Shown here: positions 41,182 through 53,953 of the stretch, piece after piece | How positions within the stretch are numbered: position 1 is the first letter of the stretch | How the letters are laid out: each line of letters begins with the position of its first letter | DNA from: Campanula takesimana | Taxonomy: Eukaryota; Streptophyta; Magnoliopsida; Asterales; Campanulaceae | Direction of reading: 5' to 3' | Assembly (NCBI GenBank): GCA_026119855.1 | Contig: JAOWBW010000163.1 | Coordinates: 124,001 to 188,000, forward strand | DNA length: 64,000 nt | The notes under the pieces: generated by a model | What the model was told of the DNA's origin: nothing | The model's database searches: none | The model's input: only the letters and a program-made list of their open reading frames with translations | Program-made: the position numbers and the translations under genes

Positions 41182-44100
41182 GGTAGTGTATCAACTGGTT
41201 CGAGGACAACAGTCCAAGGTTCCAGGAAAGTATGTGGGTTTTGTTCGAAAGAAGGTCATTCTGAAGACAAGTGTTGGATAAAGCAAGGAAAGTGTTTATT
41301 GTGTGGTGAAGCGGGGCACTTTGCTAGAAATTGTCCTAAAAATAGAGGAAATCAAGCTGGGGTTACAAGTCAGCAGGCTTCAGGTTCCAAGAGAGATAGT
41401 GGGGGTCGACCAAAAGTTCAGGGTCGAGTGTTTGCTCTAGATCAGCAGGGTGTAGCTGAGTCTTCTGCAGTCATAGGAGGTATTATATTACTTTCTAGTA
41501 CGAGAGCGCGAGTCTTGATAGATCCAGGCTCATCTCATTCTTATGTGGCATCTCATTTTGTGTCGCATTTGCATGTTCTTCCTGATTCTATGCCTTATGT
41601 GCTAGAAGTATCTTCCCCTATGGGAGATTGCATGTTTACTTCTGAGGTTTACAAGAAATGTGAGGTTCTTGTGGGTGATCATGCCCTTCTTGCTGACCTA
41701 GTCGTGTTACCTATAAGGGACTTTGACGTGATTCTTGGCATGGATTGGCTATATGTGCATCATGCATCTGTTGATTGTTATAGAAAAGTAGTAACTTTTT
41801 CTATCCCTGGTTTGCCTGATTTTACCTTTGAAGGTGATAGGCCTTTATGTGCTATACATGTTATTTCTGCTTTAAAAGCTAGAAAACTTTTATCTCGTGG
41901 TTGTGCCGGGTATCTCGCATGTGTGCTTGATCAGAGTTTATCTGTTCCCAAGATGGAGGATATTCCTATTGTGTCTGAATTTTCAGTTGTGTTCTCTTCT
42001 GAGTATAGCATGCCACCTGATCGAGAGCTTGAGTTCTGTATTGAGTTATTACCAGGTACAGCACCAATCTCTAAAGCACCTTATAGAATGGCTCCAGCTG
42101 AGTTAAGAGAGTTGAAAACACAGCTTGAGGAATTGCTTGAAAGGGGCTTTATCAGGCCTAGTGTATCACCGTGGGGTGCACCAGTGCTGTTTGTCAGAAA
42201 GAAAGATGGGACTCTGCGATTGTGTATTGATTACAGAGATCTTAATCAGGTAACTATCAAGAACAAATATCCGTTACCTCATATTGATGACTTGTTTGAT
42301 CAGCTTCAGGGTTCAGTAGTGTATTCGAAGCTTGACTTGAGAAGTGGTTATCATCAGTTGAAAATCAGATCTGAGGATATACCAAAGACAGCTTTCCGTA
42401 CCAGGTATGGGCAATATGAGTTTATTGTTATGCCATTCGGTTTGACAAATGCTCCAGCTGTATTTATGGATTTGATGAACCGTATCTTCAAGCCATATCT
42501 TGATTGTTTTGTGGTGGTATTCATTGAGATATTCTTTTGTATTCTAAGTCACGGGCTGAGCATGAACAACATCTCAGAGTGGTATTACAAGTTCTTCGTG
42601 AGAAACAATTATTTGCAAAATTCAGCAAATGTGCTTTCTGGTTAGAAGAGGTTTCATTCTTGGGGCATGTTGTGTCTGCTACTGGTATTGCAGTAGATCC
42701 TTCTAAAGTTGAAGCAGTGGCCAACTACAGTGACTGAAATCCGTACTTTCTTGGGCTTGGCTAGTTATTATCGGAGGTTCATTGAGGGATTCTCCAAGAT
42801 TGCTACTCCATTGACTAATATGACTCGAAAAGGTATTTCTTTTGAGTGGAATGATAAATGTGAAGCAAGTTTTCAGGAGTTAAAAAGGCGTTTGACTACA
42901 GCTCCAGTCTTGGCTTTGCCTAATGGTTCTGAGCATTTCATGGTTTATACTGATGCTTCTAAAGAAGGATTGGGTTGTGTTCTGATGCAAGATGGCAAGG
43001 TAATAGCTTATGCTTCTCGAAAATTATCTCCTTATGAAAAGAATTATCCTACTCATGATTTAGAGTTGGCTGCGATTATTTTTGCTTTGCATAAATGGAG
43101 GCATTACTTGTATGGAACCAAATTTGAAGTCTTTACCGATCATAAAAGCTTGAAGTACTTGTTTTCTCAAAAAGAGCTTAATATGAGACAACGTAGATGG
43201 ATGGAGAAATTGAAGGATCATGATTGTACTATCCTTTATCATCCAGGAAAAGCAAATGTTGTGGCAGATGCACTGAGCAGAAAGACTTATATTTCTTGCT
43301 TGATGATTCGTGAATGGAAGATGTTTGAAGATTTGTGTGACTGGAATCCTTTTGAATCAAATCATGGAATTATTCTTGCTAATATAAAAGCTACTTCAGA
43401 TTTACTCCAACAGATCAAAGAAGCTCAGGTAATTGATTCTGAATTACAGAAAATCATTAGTGGAATGAATGAAGGAAAGCAACCAGATTTTTCTTTTAAT
43501 AGTGATGGAATTCTTACCTTTCGAGGCCGAGTTTGTATTCCAGTTGATCCTGAGATTAAGAAGAAAGTTCTTGAAGAGGCTCACAAAGCCAAGTATACTA
43601 TTCATCCTGGAAGCACTAAAATGTACCAAGACTTGAAGAAACATTTCTGGTGGAACAATATGAAAAGAGAGATTGCTGAGTTTGTTTCTAAATGTTTGAC
43701 TTGTCAACAAGTAAAAGTGGAACATCAACATCCAGCAGGTTTGTTGCAACCATTAGAAATTCCAGAGTGGAAATGGGAGCATATTACTATGGATTTTGTG
43801 ACTGGTTTGCCACGTACCAGACGAGGCCATGATGCTGTTTGGGTTATAGTGGACAGGTTGACTAAATCAGCTCACTTCTTGTCTGTTTCCATAGGATATT
43901 CATTGTCTCAGTTGGCATCTTTATATGTTCATGAGATTGTCCGACTGCATGGAGTTCCTGTGAGTATTGTATCTGACAGAGATCCTCATTTTACTTCTCG
44001 ATTCTGGCAGGCTCTGCAGGGTGCTATGGGTACTAAATTGAATTTCAGTACAGCTTTTCATCCTCAATCTGATGGGCAATCTGAGAGACTTATACAGATT

Positions 44101-44841
44101 CTCGAGGATATGTTACGTGCTTGTGTTATTGATTTCAAAGGCAGTTGGGATACTCATCTTCCTTTGGCTGAGTTTGCTTATAACAACAGTTATCAGTCTA
44201 GCATTGAAATGGCTCCATATGAGGCTCTTTATGGCAGAAAATGTCGATCTCCTATATGCTGGGATGAAGTGGGAGAAGCTAGACTCTTGGGTCCAGAAAT
44301 GGTTCAACAGTCAGTTGAGAGTGTGAAACGCATTCGAGATAGATTGCGCACAGCTCAGAGTAGACAAAAGAGTTATGCAGATCATCGTAGAAGGGATCTT
44401 GAATTCCAGGTAGGTGACTTTGTATTCTTGAAGGTCTCTCCTCGTAGAGGTATAAAGAGATTTGGGAAGAAAGGAAAGTTATCTCCTCGTTATATCGGTC
44501 CATTTGAGATTCTAGAAAGAGTTGGTAAGTTGGCTTATAGAGTGGCTTTACCTCCTTCTTTATCGGGTATTTATGATGTGTTCCATGTATCTATGCTTCG
44601 CAAGTATATGGCGGATGAGTCACATGTTCTTGAGTATGAGGCTATTCCATTTCAGCCTGATTTGTCTTATGAGGAACAACATGTTGAAATTCTTGACTGG
44701 AAAGAGCAAGTCTTGCGTACCAAAATGATTCCTATTGTGAAGGTCCTTTGAAGAAATCATGAAATTGAAGAGGCTACTTGGGAAACCGAGAAAGAGATGC
44801 GAGATAAATACCCGAGCCTATTTGAAAACTTTGGTAAGTAA
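41182..44841 (+). pseudogene. gag zinc knuckles + pol (PR-RT-RH-INT-chromodomain) of the Tekay-like element
   Basis: Two C-x2-C-x4-H-x4-C knuckles (CGFCSKEGHSEDKC, CLLCGEAGHFARNC) come first. Protease IDPGSSHSY is near 41515, RT about 42110-42735, RNase H with YTDASKEG, E and TDHKSLKYL (about 42945-43290), an H-H-C-C zinc domain, integrase core D-D-E (MDFVTGLP, VSDRDPHF, DGQSERL; about 43790-44090), and a chromodomain near the C-terminus. The RT frame breaks at about 42523, removing the two catalytic Asp of the FIDD box, and again near 42710. In the chromodomain a Trp codon has become TGA (44749-44751); the original frame would end at TAA 44839-44841. It cannot make active RT. Confidence 0.93.
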
Positions 44842-44862
44842 AATTCGTGGGCGAATTTTCTT

Positions 44863-44876
44863 TAAGGTGGGGAGGA
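44863..44876 (+). other. Polypurine tract of the Tekay-like element
   Basis: AAGGTGGGGAGGA immediately before TGTAACACCC of the second LTR. Confidence 0.85.
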
Positions 44877-45657
44877 TGTAACACCCATCGAATTTCTTGT
44901 TAAATATTTGACATACTTGTTAAATACTTGAACTTGCATGTTATGTGTTAGTTGTACTTGGGTTAAATTTTTAACTGCTTTAAATAGTTAAGGTGGTTAA
45001 ATGTTTAGTTTTGACTTTTGGGTCATTTGTGAAAATTTGACTTTAGGGGCCTTTTTGTTAAAAGTGAAACTTGAGGGGCCTAAGTGCAATTGTTTGAAAG
45101 TTCAAAGTATATCATCTTGGTTGGGTTTGTCTGAGGAAGACATTTCTCCCCAAATTCATTTACGTACACTCCCTCTGTTCTAAAACCTAGGGTTAAAAGT
45201 TTTCCCTATTCTCGACTCCTCGAGTTTAATTATCCCTCCGTTTTTGATTCTGATCCCGGATTAATATTCGTGGCGTTGAATAGAGCGTTCCAGGCCGAAC
45301 AGAAATAAGTTTGGGTCAACTTGAATTTTGACTAGGTAAGTTATTAGCTTCCCCTTGCTTGTTATAACATGCAGAAATGTTATTCTCGATACTTGTAAAT
45401 GTTAATTTCGTGTTTGGGACGATTTTTGTGGTACTTCTAATTATGGGACAAGGGGAGTATAAAAGACTTGGTAAAAAGGGAAATTATACTTGAACAATTT
45501 GTTTTGAAGTAGGCTTTTATGCCCTGGGTATTTTTAAAACGTTAGTAAAAGTTACTCCTACGCTTGGGACGGAGAATTGTTAAGTTTGAACTCAGGGGAA
45601 AACTACCAAATTGTACCGAGCACGGTCGTGCGACTTTATTCGGCACGGTCGTGCCAA
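44877..45657 (+). repeat. Truncated 3' LTR of the Tekay-like element
   Basis: Matches 34984-35767 with scattered substitutions and small indels, then stops after GTGCCAA. It is followed by filler and a Copia-type LTR. Confidence 0.9.
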
Positions 45658-46627
45658 ATACCTGGTAAAAAGGGAAATTATACAAGATACAATCTCTATG
45701 TTTGGTAACCTGATATTTATAATATATGCTAGGAATATATAATATTCCTTAATATGCCCCCGCAAGATGGACGGCCGATAGGAGAGTCCAATCTTGGAAA
45801 GTAATGAGATGAACCGAGTTGATGAAGCGAGTTGAGTTGATGTCGTCATGAGACGGGCATTGGCACTTTTACGTCGAGAGACGATCTTTGGCACTTTTAC
45901 GTCGCGAGACTGTCTTTGGCAATTTTACGTCCCAACCACGTCGTAGTGACGATTTTACGTTGGAATGACGTTTACTTTGAACGTTTCATCGACTACGTTG
46001 CAAGACGATTTTATGTCTCAACGAAGAATTTTGGAGGTTTGGTCGCCACAAAGGCGAAATTGATGCTACAAAGGCAAAAGATTGGTTGCTACTAAGGCAG
46101 AATTGGATGCTAGAAAGGCAAAAGTTGGTTTTGGGTTTTGTTGGAAGAAAAAGATATTAAAAAAAATTAAGAGAGGGAGGTTTCGGTATTGAAAAAAAAA
46201 AACAAGGACCACGGTTGCGAAGTGGAGTAGAGAGACGGCTTAGGTTGAATGTTGCTTGCACATGCTGGTAAAATCAAAAAAGAAGAGCAGGAAGCAAAAA
46301 AATTGGTTTGGGGGAGGGTCTGATGGGGACGGGAGTGGAGACGGCAGGTGTAAGAATGGACAAAGAAAAATTGCTTGGTCGCGTTTTTTTTTTTTTTTTG
46401 GCAAAAAAAAAAGGTGGTCATAAAAAGAAGAGGAGAAGAAGAAAGCAAACTGAGAAGAAGAAAAAGAAGAAGAAGACAAAAAAAATGAGGTCACGGCAAT
46501 GTAGAATGAGAGTTTTTTTTTTGTTTTTTTGTTTTTTGCTGCAGAAAATAAAGTAGAATAAAAGTAGAGGTATGAATTAAGATAGAATTGATGGGACGGT
46601 GAGAGAGTGGTTGAGCTTGGGTTGCAT

Positions 46628-48072
46628 TAGGGGTGTCAGTGGTTCGGCTCGAACCGCGGTTCGAGACCGAACCGTTGGTTCGGTTTTTACACACCAGTGG
46701 TTCAGCTACGGTTTTGAAAATCAATAAACCGCGTGGTTCATTTCAGCTCACGGTCTCACTACTAAAGTCGAACCAAACCGAACTAAACCGAACAGGTCAA
46801 ACCGAACCGATGAACCGAACCGAGGAACCGAACCCCTAAACCGAACCAGATAACTTGGACCATTGATATTTTACCTATGTTAATGATCCATCGTTCATTT
46901 TAGGGAAACCCTATTTTTATTATTCAAGTTCAAGTTTCAATTCATTTAGATCAGCCTTCAGCGGCGCTGCTCTACCTCGTCGACTCCATTCTTCCTCTCC
47001 CCATCGCCTCCCTCTTCCTCCGCCTCCACCTTCGTCCATCTCTCAAGAATCCTTGATAGTGCTCTACATCTCTCAAGTCAGAACTCAGAACCCTATTCAA
47101 TTTGTTTAGGGTAAGGAAGGGCTAATATACGATGGTCTGCGGGGCACCTACGAGGATGGTGCCGGCGATGTTGATCGGGATTTCGACACCTTAGTGCTTG
47201 AATTGAAGCTACTGGACCTGAAACCTGATGACAATGGAGCGAGTTTTGGAGCCGGTTCTTACCCTTGTGCAGATTCTACTTATGAAAAATCTGTTATAAG
47301 TGTTCAGAGAGGTGTGGAATCTGTTGCAGCAATGTCGGATGGTTCAAGCAACAGTCAATTTTATATAGGAAAGCAGTCTAAAGAAAGGCACACCAACTGT
47401 TCGATAAAATGCCCAGGAGAAATATTGAAGGGATTGCTTGATTCATGTATTGTACACAACTGAAATGTGTGTTTGCTAGTGGTTTCGATTGGAATTATGT
47501 TTTTGAAGTGGGCATTGAATTAAAGGAGTTTGAGGAATATTTCATGGATAGTAGGTACCTTATTGTAGATGAAGTGGAAAAGGGTATTTCGACACTTTGT
47601 CTACGAATGGATACTTTCAAATTTGGTTTAGGTATTTGATGAATGAAATAATCAAGTTTCTCAACTATTCTCTATTTTAATTCTAATTTCTCTTCTCATC
47701 CCAGACTCTGAATCTTCATCTCCCTCAATTTCTATTTCTTTCTATTCTTAATCCCTCTGATTCATCAAGAATCCATCTAATTCTCTTCTACCCATTCTGA
47801 TTATTAATTCTAATTCCATTTTCAAGTTTGACGAATTTGATAAATCAACCCAGATCATAACAATTGGTTCAAAGCGCGGTTCAGACCGCGGTTTGAACCG
47901 ATATATTAAACCGCGGTTTGAGCTGAACCGAACCGAACCATTATGGTTTGGTTCAGTTCGGTTTGGAGGTTTTGGCGGTTCGGCTCGGTTTAAGATTTTC
48001 TCAAACCGATTACTAGCGGTTCGGTCTCTAAAACCGCCCAAACCGAGCTAAACCGAACCGTTTACACCCCTA
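46628..48072. mobile_element. hAT-type element with GGTTCGG arms and non-repeat cargo
   Basis: A 1445-bp element with ends TAGGGGTGTCA and TTTACACCCCTA. Its 8-bp flanks GGTTGCAT/GGTTGGAT differ at one base. The arms are built from AACCGAACCG / GGTTCGGTTT repeats (46628-46850, 47868-48072). The centre, about 46,880-47,860, is ordinary unique-looking sequence, unlike the two smaller hAT MITEs. It lies inside the non-autonomous Copia element. Confidence 0.87.
47121..47463 (+). pseudogene. Unidentified gene-like fragment inside the hAT element
   Basis: About 112 codons are open after a TAG near 47109, with a mixed, ordinary amino-acid composition (LVLELKLLDLKPDD, then AAMSDGSSNSQFYIGKQSK). A Pyr-rich, CTCC/TCGCC-type leader at 46950-47045 upstream looks like a host 5' UTR. 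There is no recognised domain. It could be a captured host exon or the remnant of a hAT-encoded protein. The TGA at 47461-47463 ends it; a second short open stretch follows in another frame (47445-47639). Confidence 0.35.
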
Positions 48073-48425
48073 GGTTGGATTATGGTTTGTTTTGGCAATA
48101 AGGGGAAAAAATGGATGAAGAAAGCAAAACAATTGGTAGAAAGAAGGGGAACACAGTAAGGAATTGAGTTTGGGAAAGAAAGAACATACTCGTATTTGAG
48201 AAGGGGGGCGGGGGTTAGCGTTAGCATCACGGTCACTAGGTTGCATTATGGCTATGGATGAGTTGTTATCAAAGTAGCTACTATTTTAATGAAAAAGAAA
48301 AGAGAGATTCGGGTATGAGGTAGGATAGTAACGTATAGATGGTTGTGGCGGCTCTTAGGTAGAGACAGAAGGAATTTTAGGGTTATGCCGCAAAGGTTGG
48401 TGGAGAAGTCCCATCATGGATCATA
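48073..48425. other. Interior of the non-autonomous Copia element; no gene
   Basis: Sequence between the hAT element and the primer-binding site (minus strand). No open frame of note. Confidence 0.5.
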
Positions 48426-48846
48426 GCTCTGAAACCATGTCAGGGATTAGAGAAAGAGATAGTCAGAGCCAATCATACATGGAGAGAGATAATTGATATG
48501 AGAGCCTCAAATATTATTGATGCTAGTGATACATATTTATAGGTTACAAAGAGTATTCTAGAGTCCTAATCTAATTAGGAAAACTAATACAAAAAGGAAA
48601 CTAATATTCTAGAATAATCTAGCTTGGTTTACAAGACACAAGCTCTATGTTTGGTAACTTGATATTTACAATATATGCTAGGAATATATAATATTCCTTA
48701 ATAGTAGTTAGGGGGAAGTTTTTGTAAAGATGGAAGCTTGAGTTCTATAAGGTTTGTGGTTTGCTTTGATGACACAGATTAAGTCATGCTTTACCATTGC
48801 ACCATGCCCATGGTTGTGGAATAATTACACAAGATCAAGAGAAATA

Positions 48847-49093
48847 GTCCGTCTGTCCCGGAGACTTTGTCTCATTTGACATTTTCAACATTCATTAATT
48901 TTAATCATACATTGGTGTCAACCTAATGATCATATGAAACTCTAAAATTGTTATTGATACACCAGTTAATGATTTATCAATTACAACTCTTAAAATTTTA
49001 CTAAAATGATTAGAACGCCATCAATGTTCGGTCAAAGTTCGATTGTGTTGACCATAAAAATCAAATGAGACAAACTTTCCGGAACAGAGGGCG
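48847..49093. mobile_element. Stowaway-like MITE
   Basis: Imperfect inverted ends of about 30 bp (GTCCGTCTGTCCCGGAGACT at the left, complement of CGCCCTCTGTTCCGGAAAGT at the right) both run into TTGTCTCATTT. Flanked by TA. 247 bp, non-coding. Confidence 0.8.
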
Positions 49094-49095
49094 TA

Positions 49096-49381
49096 CTCTC
49101 TAAATCACAGGGAAATTTTATCAAACTGTATATAGGACCTAGGTTATAAAACACATGCACTCCCTTTTATAGCAGAACGCAGTTGAAGGCTGTTATAACT
49201 ACGTAAGTTGTGAGGGTAATGATCATATGTTCTGTGAAATTCTCGATAGTTGTTATGGACTAATTAATCAAAGATATGCAAGAATCACAGAAACAGCTTA
49301 GCATATTTGTTTTTGCTGTCTTTGGTCTGCTACTTTGCTTGGTGAACGAAAATCATCGCAACTGATATGAACATATCTAAC
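49096..49381. other. Gap before Copia B; nothing recognised
   Basis: 286 bp of unremarkable sequence with no ORF or repeat that I can identify. Confidence 0.5.
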
Positions 49382-49526
49382 TGTTGTCTGGTAGCACTTA
49401 AAAATAAGTTTTCTTGCTAATAAATTTGAACCGAAAATAATAAAAGGGTAAATTCGAGTCCAGTATCAATACTGTCTCCGTAAGACAAATTTGCCCCGTA
49501 CAAGTGCTCACTGTCTTGGCAAAGTG

Positions 49527-50033
49527 TGTAAGAACATTAAGCTCTTAAGACTTGAGTTCATAATCAAGTAGCGGATCAATTTTCATATGAACAAATAGAA
49601 TAGATCGAAGACATACTGGAAGCCATTGAAAAGTTGAATCCGGATGATAATGCGGAACGAGCCTTCGAACTTTGTCTTGATTTTCACCTCCTTGGCCTAT
49701 TGCACATACGATAGAGTGTGTGTATTTTCTTTTAGGAGCGGTAGGGTAAAAGTTATGATACCCTAATTCCCAAAAGGCATTAATATAAATAGGCAGGAGA
49801 TGGAACCAAAACCCTAAACCTAATCGATCTCCACCGTCCATCAAGGTGTATAGAAAGATATTGGGCTCATTAAGGTTTAGTACAATTTTAATTGTACTAG
49901 ATGACTACATTAACTTAGTCCATAATGTTATTTGACTAAAATTAATTAATTAGGCCCGTATCAATAATTTTGGTTCACATACTAAGTTGAACCCGTAGTC
50001 ACATAATTGGGCTAGACCCCGTCGGGTCTAGCA
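49527..50033 (-). repeat. 3' LTR of Copia A
   Basis: 507 bp; only a handful of differences from 54692-55199, so a fairly recent insertion. Open frames inside are duplicated in both LTRs and not genes. Confidence 0.93.
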
Positions 50034-50439
50034 TTCTCCCACTTGACCAAGAGAGACAACTTAGAGTATATCCATAAGATTGATTTTAAATGAGCGGACG
50101 ACCATCCCATAAGTAAGGTCATATTTAATAAAACACTATATTCGAATTAGAGGTGGTATATGCATCCATTATTGTCACACAACCGTCCTCTAGTCACAAC
50201 TATAATATCTTTATAAATATAACGATCAAATACCTTAATAGTCATGAACTTAATATATATAATGGTCTCATAAAAATAACAAAATGACCATGTTCATGAG
50301 GTTCAACATAAGTGTTAGTTTCATAAAACTTCGAATGCGCGCTTTAACAAGAAGTAACTAACCATAAGTCATAATATCCAAAATCAAGAAGCATAAAGTG
50401 ATCACTTATAAGATAGTCTAAAAGAAAATAACCCATTCT

Positions 50440-53400
50440 TTAAAGACAAAAACTATCTACCAAACCCATGCTAGCAACATGCTCTCGAAAGAGACTGGGT
50501 GGTAAGCCTTTCGTCATGGGATCCGCTAGCATAGCAGAAGTACTAATATGCTGAATAGATACTATTTGATCTTGGACTCTTTCCCTCACAACAAGATACT
50601 TAATGTCAATGTGTTTTATTTCACTACTTGACTTGTTGTTCTTGGAAAAGAAAACTGCAGCCCGATTATCACAGTAAATCTTGAGTGGTCTAGATATGGT
50701 GTCAACCACTTTAAGTCCTGAAATAAAGTTCTTCAACCAAACACCGTGACAAGTTGCCTTATAGCATGCTACGAATTCTGCCTCCATCGTGGAAGAGGCT
50801 GTTAGGGACTGCTTTACACTCTTCCACGAAATAGGTCCTCCAGCAAGCGTGAAGATATAACCTGATGTAGATTTCTTTGTATCAATGCACCCAGCATAAT
50901 CGGAATCAGAATAGCCAATAACTTCAAGGCTATCTTTTTTTTTTTATATGTGAGCATAATGTCCTTAGTACCCTGTAAATAGCGCATGACTTTCTTGGCA
51001 GCTTTCCAGTGACCCATTCCTGGGTTTATCTGGTAACGTCCAAGCATACCAGCCGCATAAGCTAAATCAGGGCGAGTACAGACTTGAGCATACATTATAC
51101 TCCCAACCGCAGAAGCATAAGGAATTTGTTCCATTTCATCAAGCTCCATTTGGTTCTGAGGGCATTGTAGAAGACTGAATTTGTCACCCTTAACAACAGG
51201 GGCAACACTAGGAGAACAAGCATGCATGTTGAAATTTTTGAGAACTTTTTCTATATAGGCCTTTTGAGATAAGCCTAATATTCCTTTAGACCTATCACGG
51301 TGAATTTCAATGCCCAAGACATAAGAGGCTTCACCAAGGTCTTTCATATCAAAGTTACTCGATAAGAATTGTTTAGTCTCATTCAACATGTTTTTATCAC
51401 TGCTTGCAAGTAAGATATCATCAACATACAGGACTAAGATGATAAATTTACTCCCACTAACCTTTAGGTATATACATTGATCCACCACATTTTCTTTAAG
51501 TCCGAATTTACTGATAATACCATCAAACTTAAGATACCATTGTCGAGAAGCTTGCTTTAGGCCATATATGGATTTATTTAACTCACAAACCATGTGTTCC
51601 TTGCCCTCAACCTCAAAACCTTGAGGTTGTTTCATGAAAACTTTCGGGTGCAAGTCACCATGAAGGAATGCGGTTTTAACATCCATTTGATGTAACTCTA
51701 AATCATAATGAGCTACAAGGGCCATGACTATTCGAAAGGAGTCTTTTTTCGACACAGGGGAGAAAGTCTCAAAATAATCTATGCCTTCCCTTTGAGTGAA
51801 ACCCTTAGCGACCAATCTTGCTTTATATCTTTCAATATTGCCTTTAGGATCAAGCTTAGTTTTGTAGACCCATCTACAGCCTACAGCTATGGCTCCTTCA
51901 GGCAATTCAAAAAGATTCCAAACATCATATTTCTTCATAGATGCCAACTCTTCTTTCATAGCATTAAGCCAATGAGTTGAATGGTCACTTTTAATAGCTT
52001 CATGGAAAAACTTAGGATCGTCCCCAATGCCAAGATCATAGTCAGTCTCATCAAGGTATACAAAATCATCAGTTTTGTTAGGCCTTCTAACTCTCTCTGA
52101 CCTCCTTAGAGGTATATCATTAGCAGGAGGATTATTAGGCTCAACATTTTGTGGTTCAACATTAGGTACAACCTCATGTGCTACAGTTCCATCAATAGGT
52201 GGAACCCTAATAGAGGGCACTGTTGGGATAAGATTTTGAGGAATATGATTAGAACCAGGTTCTTGGTTTTCCTCAAGATTTATCCTTCTAGGTGTACTCC
52301 CACTAAAACTGCCGATTTCTAAAAATTCTGCATACCTAGTTTCAATAATTCTTGTAGTATGAGATGGATAGTAAAATCGAAAACCCTTTGATCTTTCAGG
52401 GTAGCCTATAAAGTAACAACTTATAGTTTTGGGATCGAGTTTCTTAATGTGAGGATTGAAAATTTTGGCCTCTGCGGGACAGCCCCATACATGCATATAT
52501 CCAAAACTTGGTTTCCTCTGTGTCCATAATTCATATGGTGTTTTGGGCACAGACTTACTCGGAACTCTATTTAGTATATGCATAGCTGTCTTGAGTGACT
52601 CAACCTATAGAAACTCGGGTAGAGATGTTCGACACAACATACTTCGTACCATGTCTATAAGGGTACGATTGCGTCTTTCAGCAACACCATTTTCCTGAGG
52701 TGTACCAGGCATAGTATGTTCACCAACAATGCCATTTTCCATTAAAAACAAGGCAAAAGGTCCAGGGTGTTGACCTAATTCAGAGAATTTACCATAATAT
52801 TCTCCACCCCTATCAGATCGTACAATTTAAATCTTAAGGTCGAGTTGATTTTCAATTTCGGCTTTGTAGATCTTAAAAACATTTAGTGCTTCTGATTTAT
52901 CATGTATGAGATAAATATATCCATAACATGAGTAATCATCGATAAAGGTAATGAAATACTTATGTCCACCAGTACCGGAGTATAGGGCCCACTAATATCA
53001 GTGTGAACTATTTGTAAAAGCCCAGTACTCCGGTTAGCTCCACGTTTAACACCTTTTACAAATTTTCCTTTAATACACTCAATACATGTGCCAAAATCAG
53101 AGAAATCTAATGGATGAAGAATGCCTTCTTTAATAAGACGTTCCATCCTTCTCTTAGATATGTGACCTAAACGTTCATGCCACAATCTAGAAGAATTTTC
53201 ATCCTTTAGTTTTCTCTTAGTACCGGTTTTAATGGAAGCATCACTTACATTCATTGACTCTAGTGATTCAGAAAACGAGGCATCCAAACATAATTTGTAG
53301 AGGTTTTCCTCTAACAAACCAGAACCAACAACTTCAGAGTAGAGAGAAAGCGAGAAGCCTTTATTCTCAAACTTGAACGAAAAACCATAAGCGTCAAGTT

Positions 53401-53953
53401 TAGAAACAGAAATAAGGTTTCTAGTCATACTGGGAACATAAACAGTATCAACTAAATCCAAATTGAAACCACTCTCCAAAACTAAGCGAAGAGTTCCTAC
53501 AGCTTCAACATGGGCTTTCTCTCCATTTCCTACTAGTACATGTCGATCCCCTTTATTTAGCCTTGTTACAGAAATGAATCCATGCACCGAATTAGTAACA
53601 TGCACAGTTGTACCAGTATCAATCCACCATGTATTTATAGGAGCATTAATTGTAAAAGATTCATAACAAACGTATGTTGGTGAAATACCTTCCTCACGTA
53701 AATTAGGACATATTCTCCTCTCATGACGTTTCTCTTTATAACGATCAGAAGGGTTTGTCTTGTTTTCATTAGTGATATAAAATCTCTTATCCAATTTCTT
53801 GTTACTTTTGGCATTAATAGGATCAATTCGTAAAGGAAAACAAATACAGTCATCCATATCAAAATCTTTAAGGAAATCCACAAAATGAAATAAATCATTA
53901 GTATTCAAATAAACTGAGGGATAAACAGTTAATTTAAGAAAGGTAAAATACAC
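50440..53953 (-). pseudogene. Copia A polyprotein remnant (PR-INT-RT-RH)
   Basis: Protease WWIDTGTTVH (53,610 area, usual A replaced by T), gag-pre-integrase LWHERLGHISKRRM, then integrase starting IVHTDISGPY, where a one-base loss near 52,975 shifts frame. The continuing integrase carries TAA near 52,826 and a Trp-to-TAG change just upstream of 52583. RT is good: LDPKGNIERYKARLVAKGF, QMDVKTAFLHG, VLYVDDILLAS. Frame slips again at a T run (50935-50946) and RNase H ends at 50440 (MEAEFVACYKAT..., HIDIKYLVVRERV, MTKGL). At least four lesions make it inactive. Confidence 0.92.

Larger units (their letters stand above)
34984..45657 (+). mobile_element. Ty3 chromovirus (Tekay-like), 3' LTR truncated, non-functional
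   Basis: LTR 34984-37516, PBS for initiator Met-tRNA, gag, PR-RT-RH-INT and chromodomain in Ty3 order, then a polypurine tract and a partial LTR from 44877. Large LTRs plus a C-terminal chromodomain point to the Tekay/Del clade. It is inactivated by gag frameshifts, a 2.8-kb solo LTR in gag, two frameshifts in RT, a stop in the chromodomain, and loss of most of the 3' LTR. Confidence 0.9.
45684..48703 (-). mobile_element. Non-autonomous Copia-type LTR element, minus strand
   Basis: Right LTR 48438-48703, complement starting TATTAAGGAATATT (a decayed TGTTAAGG), followed on the minus strand by the PBS TGGTTTCAGAGC (48426-48437). The left LTR is only a 71-bp remnant (45684-45754), preceded by the purine tract GCGGGGGCA. 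About 1.2 kb of interior remains once the nested hAT element is removed. It has no ORF, only repetitive ACGTCG and AAGGCAAAAG text and A/T runs. Short Lys- and Phe-rich frames near 46,167-46,556 are low-complexity artefacts. Confidence 0.7.

Noticed and set aside
46167..46556. Lys-rich and Phe/Ser-rich ORFs
   Set aside because: A/T and AAG homopolymer-like sequence inside a non-autonomous Copia element.
49545..49844. 99-residue ORF duplicated at 54710-55009
   Set aside because: Lies in both LTRs of Copia A; LTR sequence rather than a gene.
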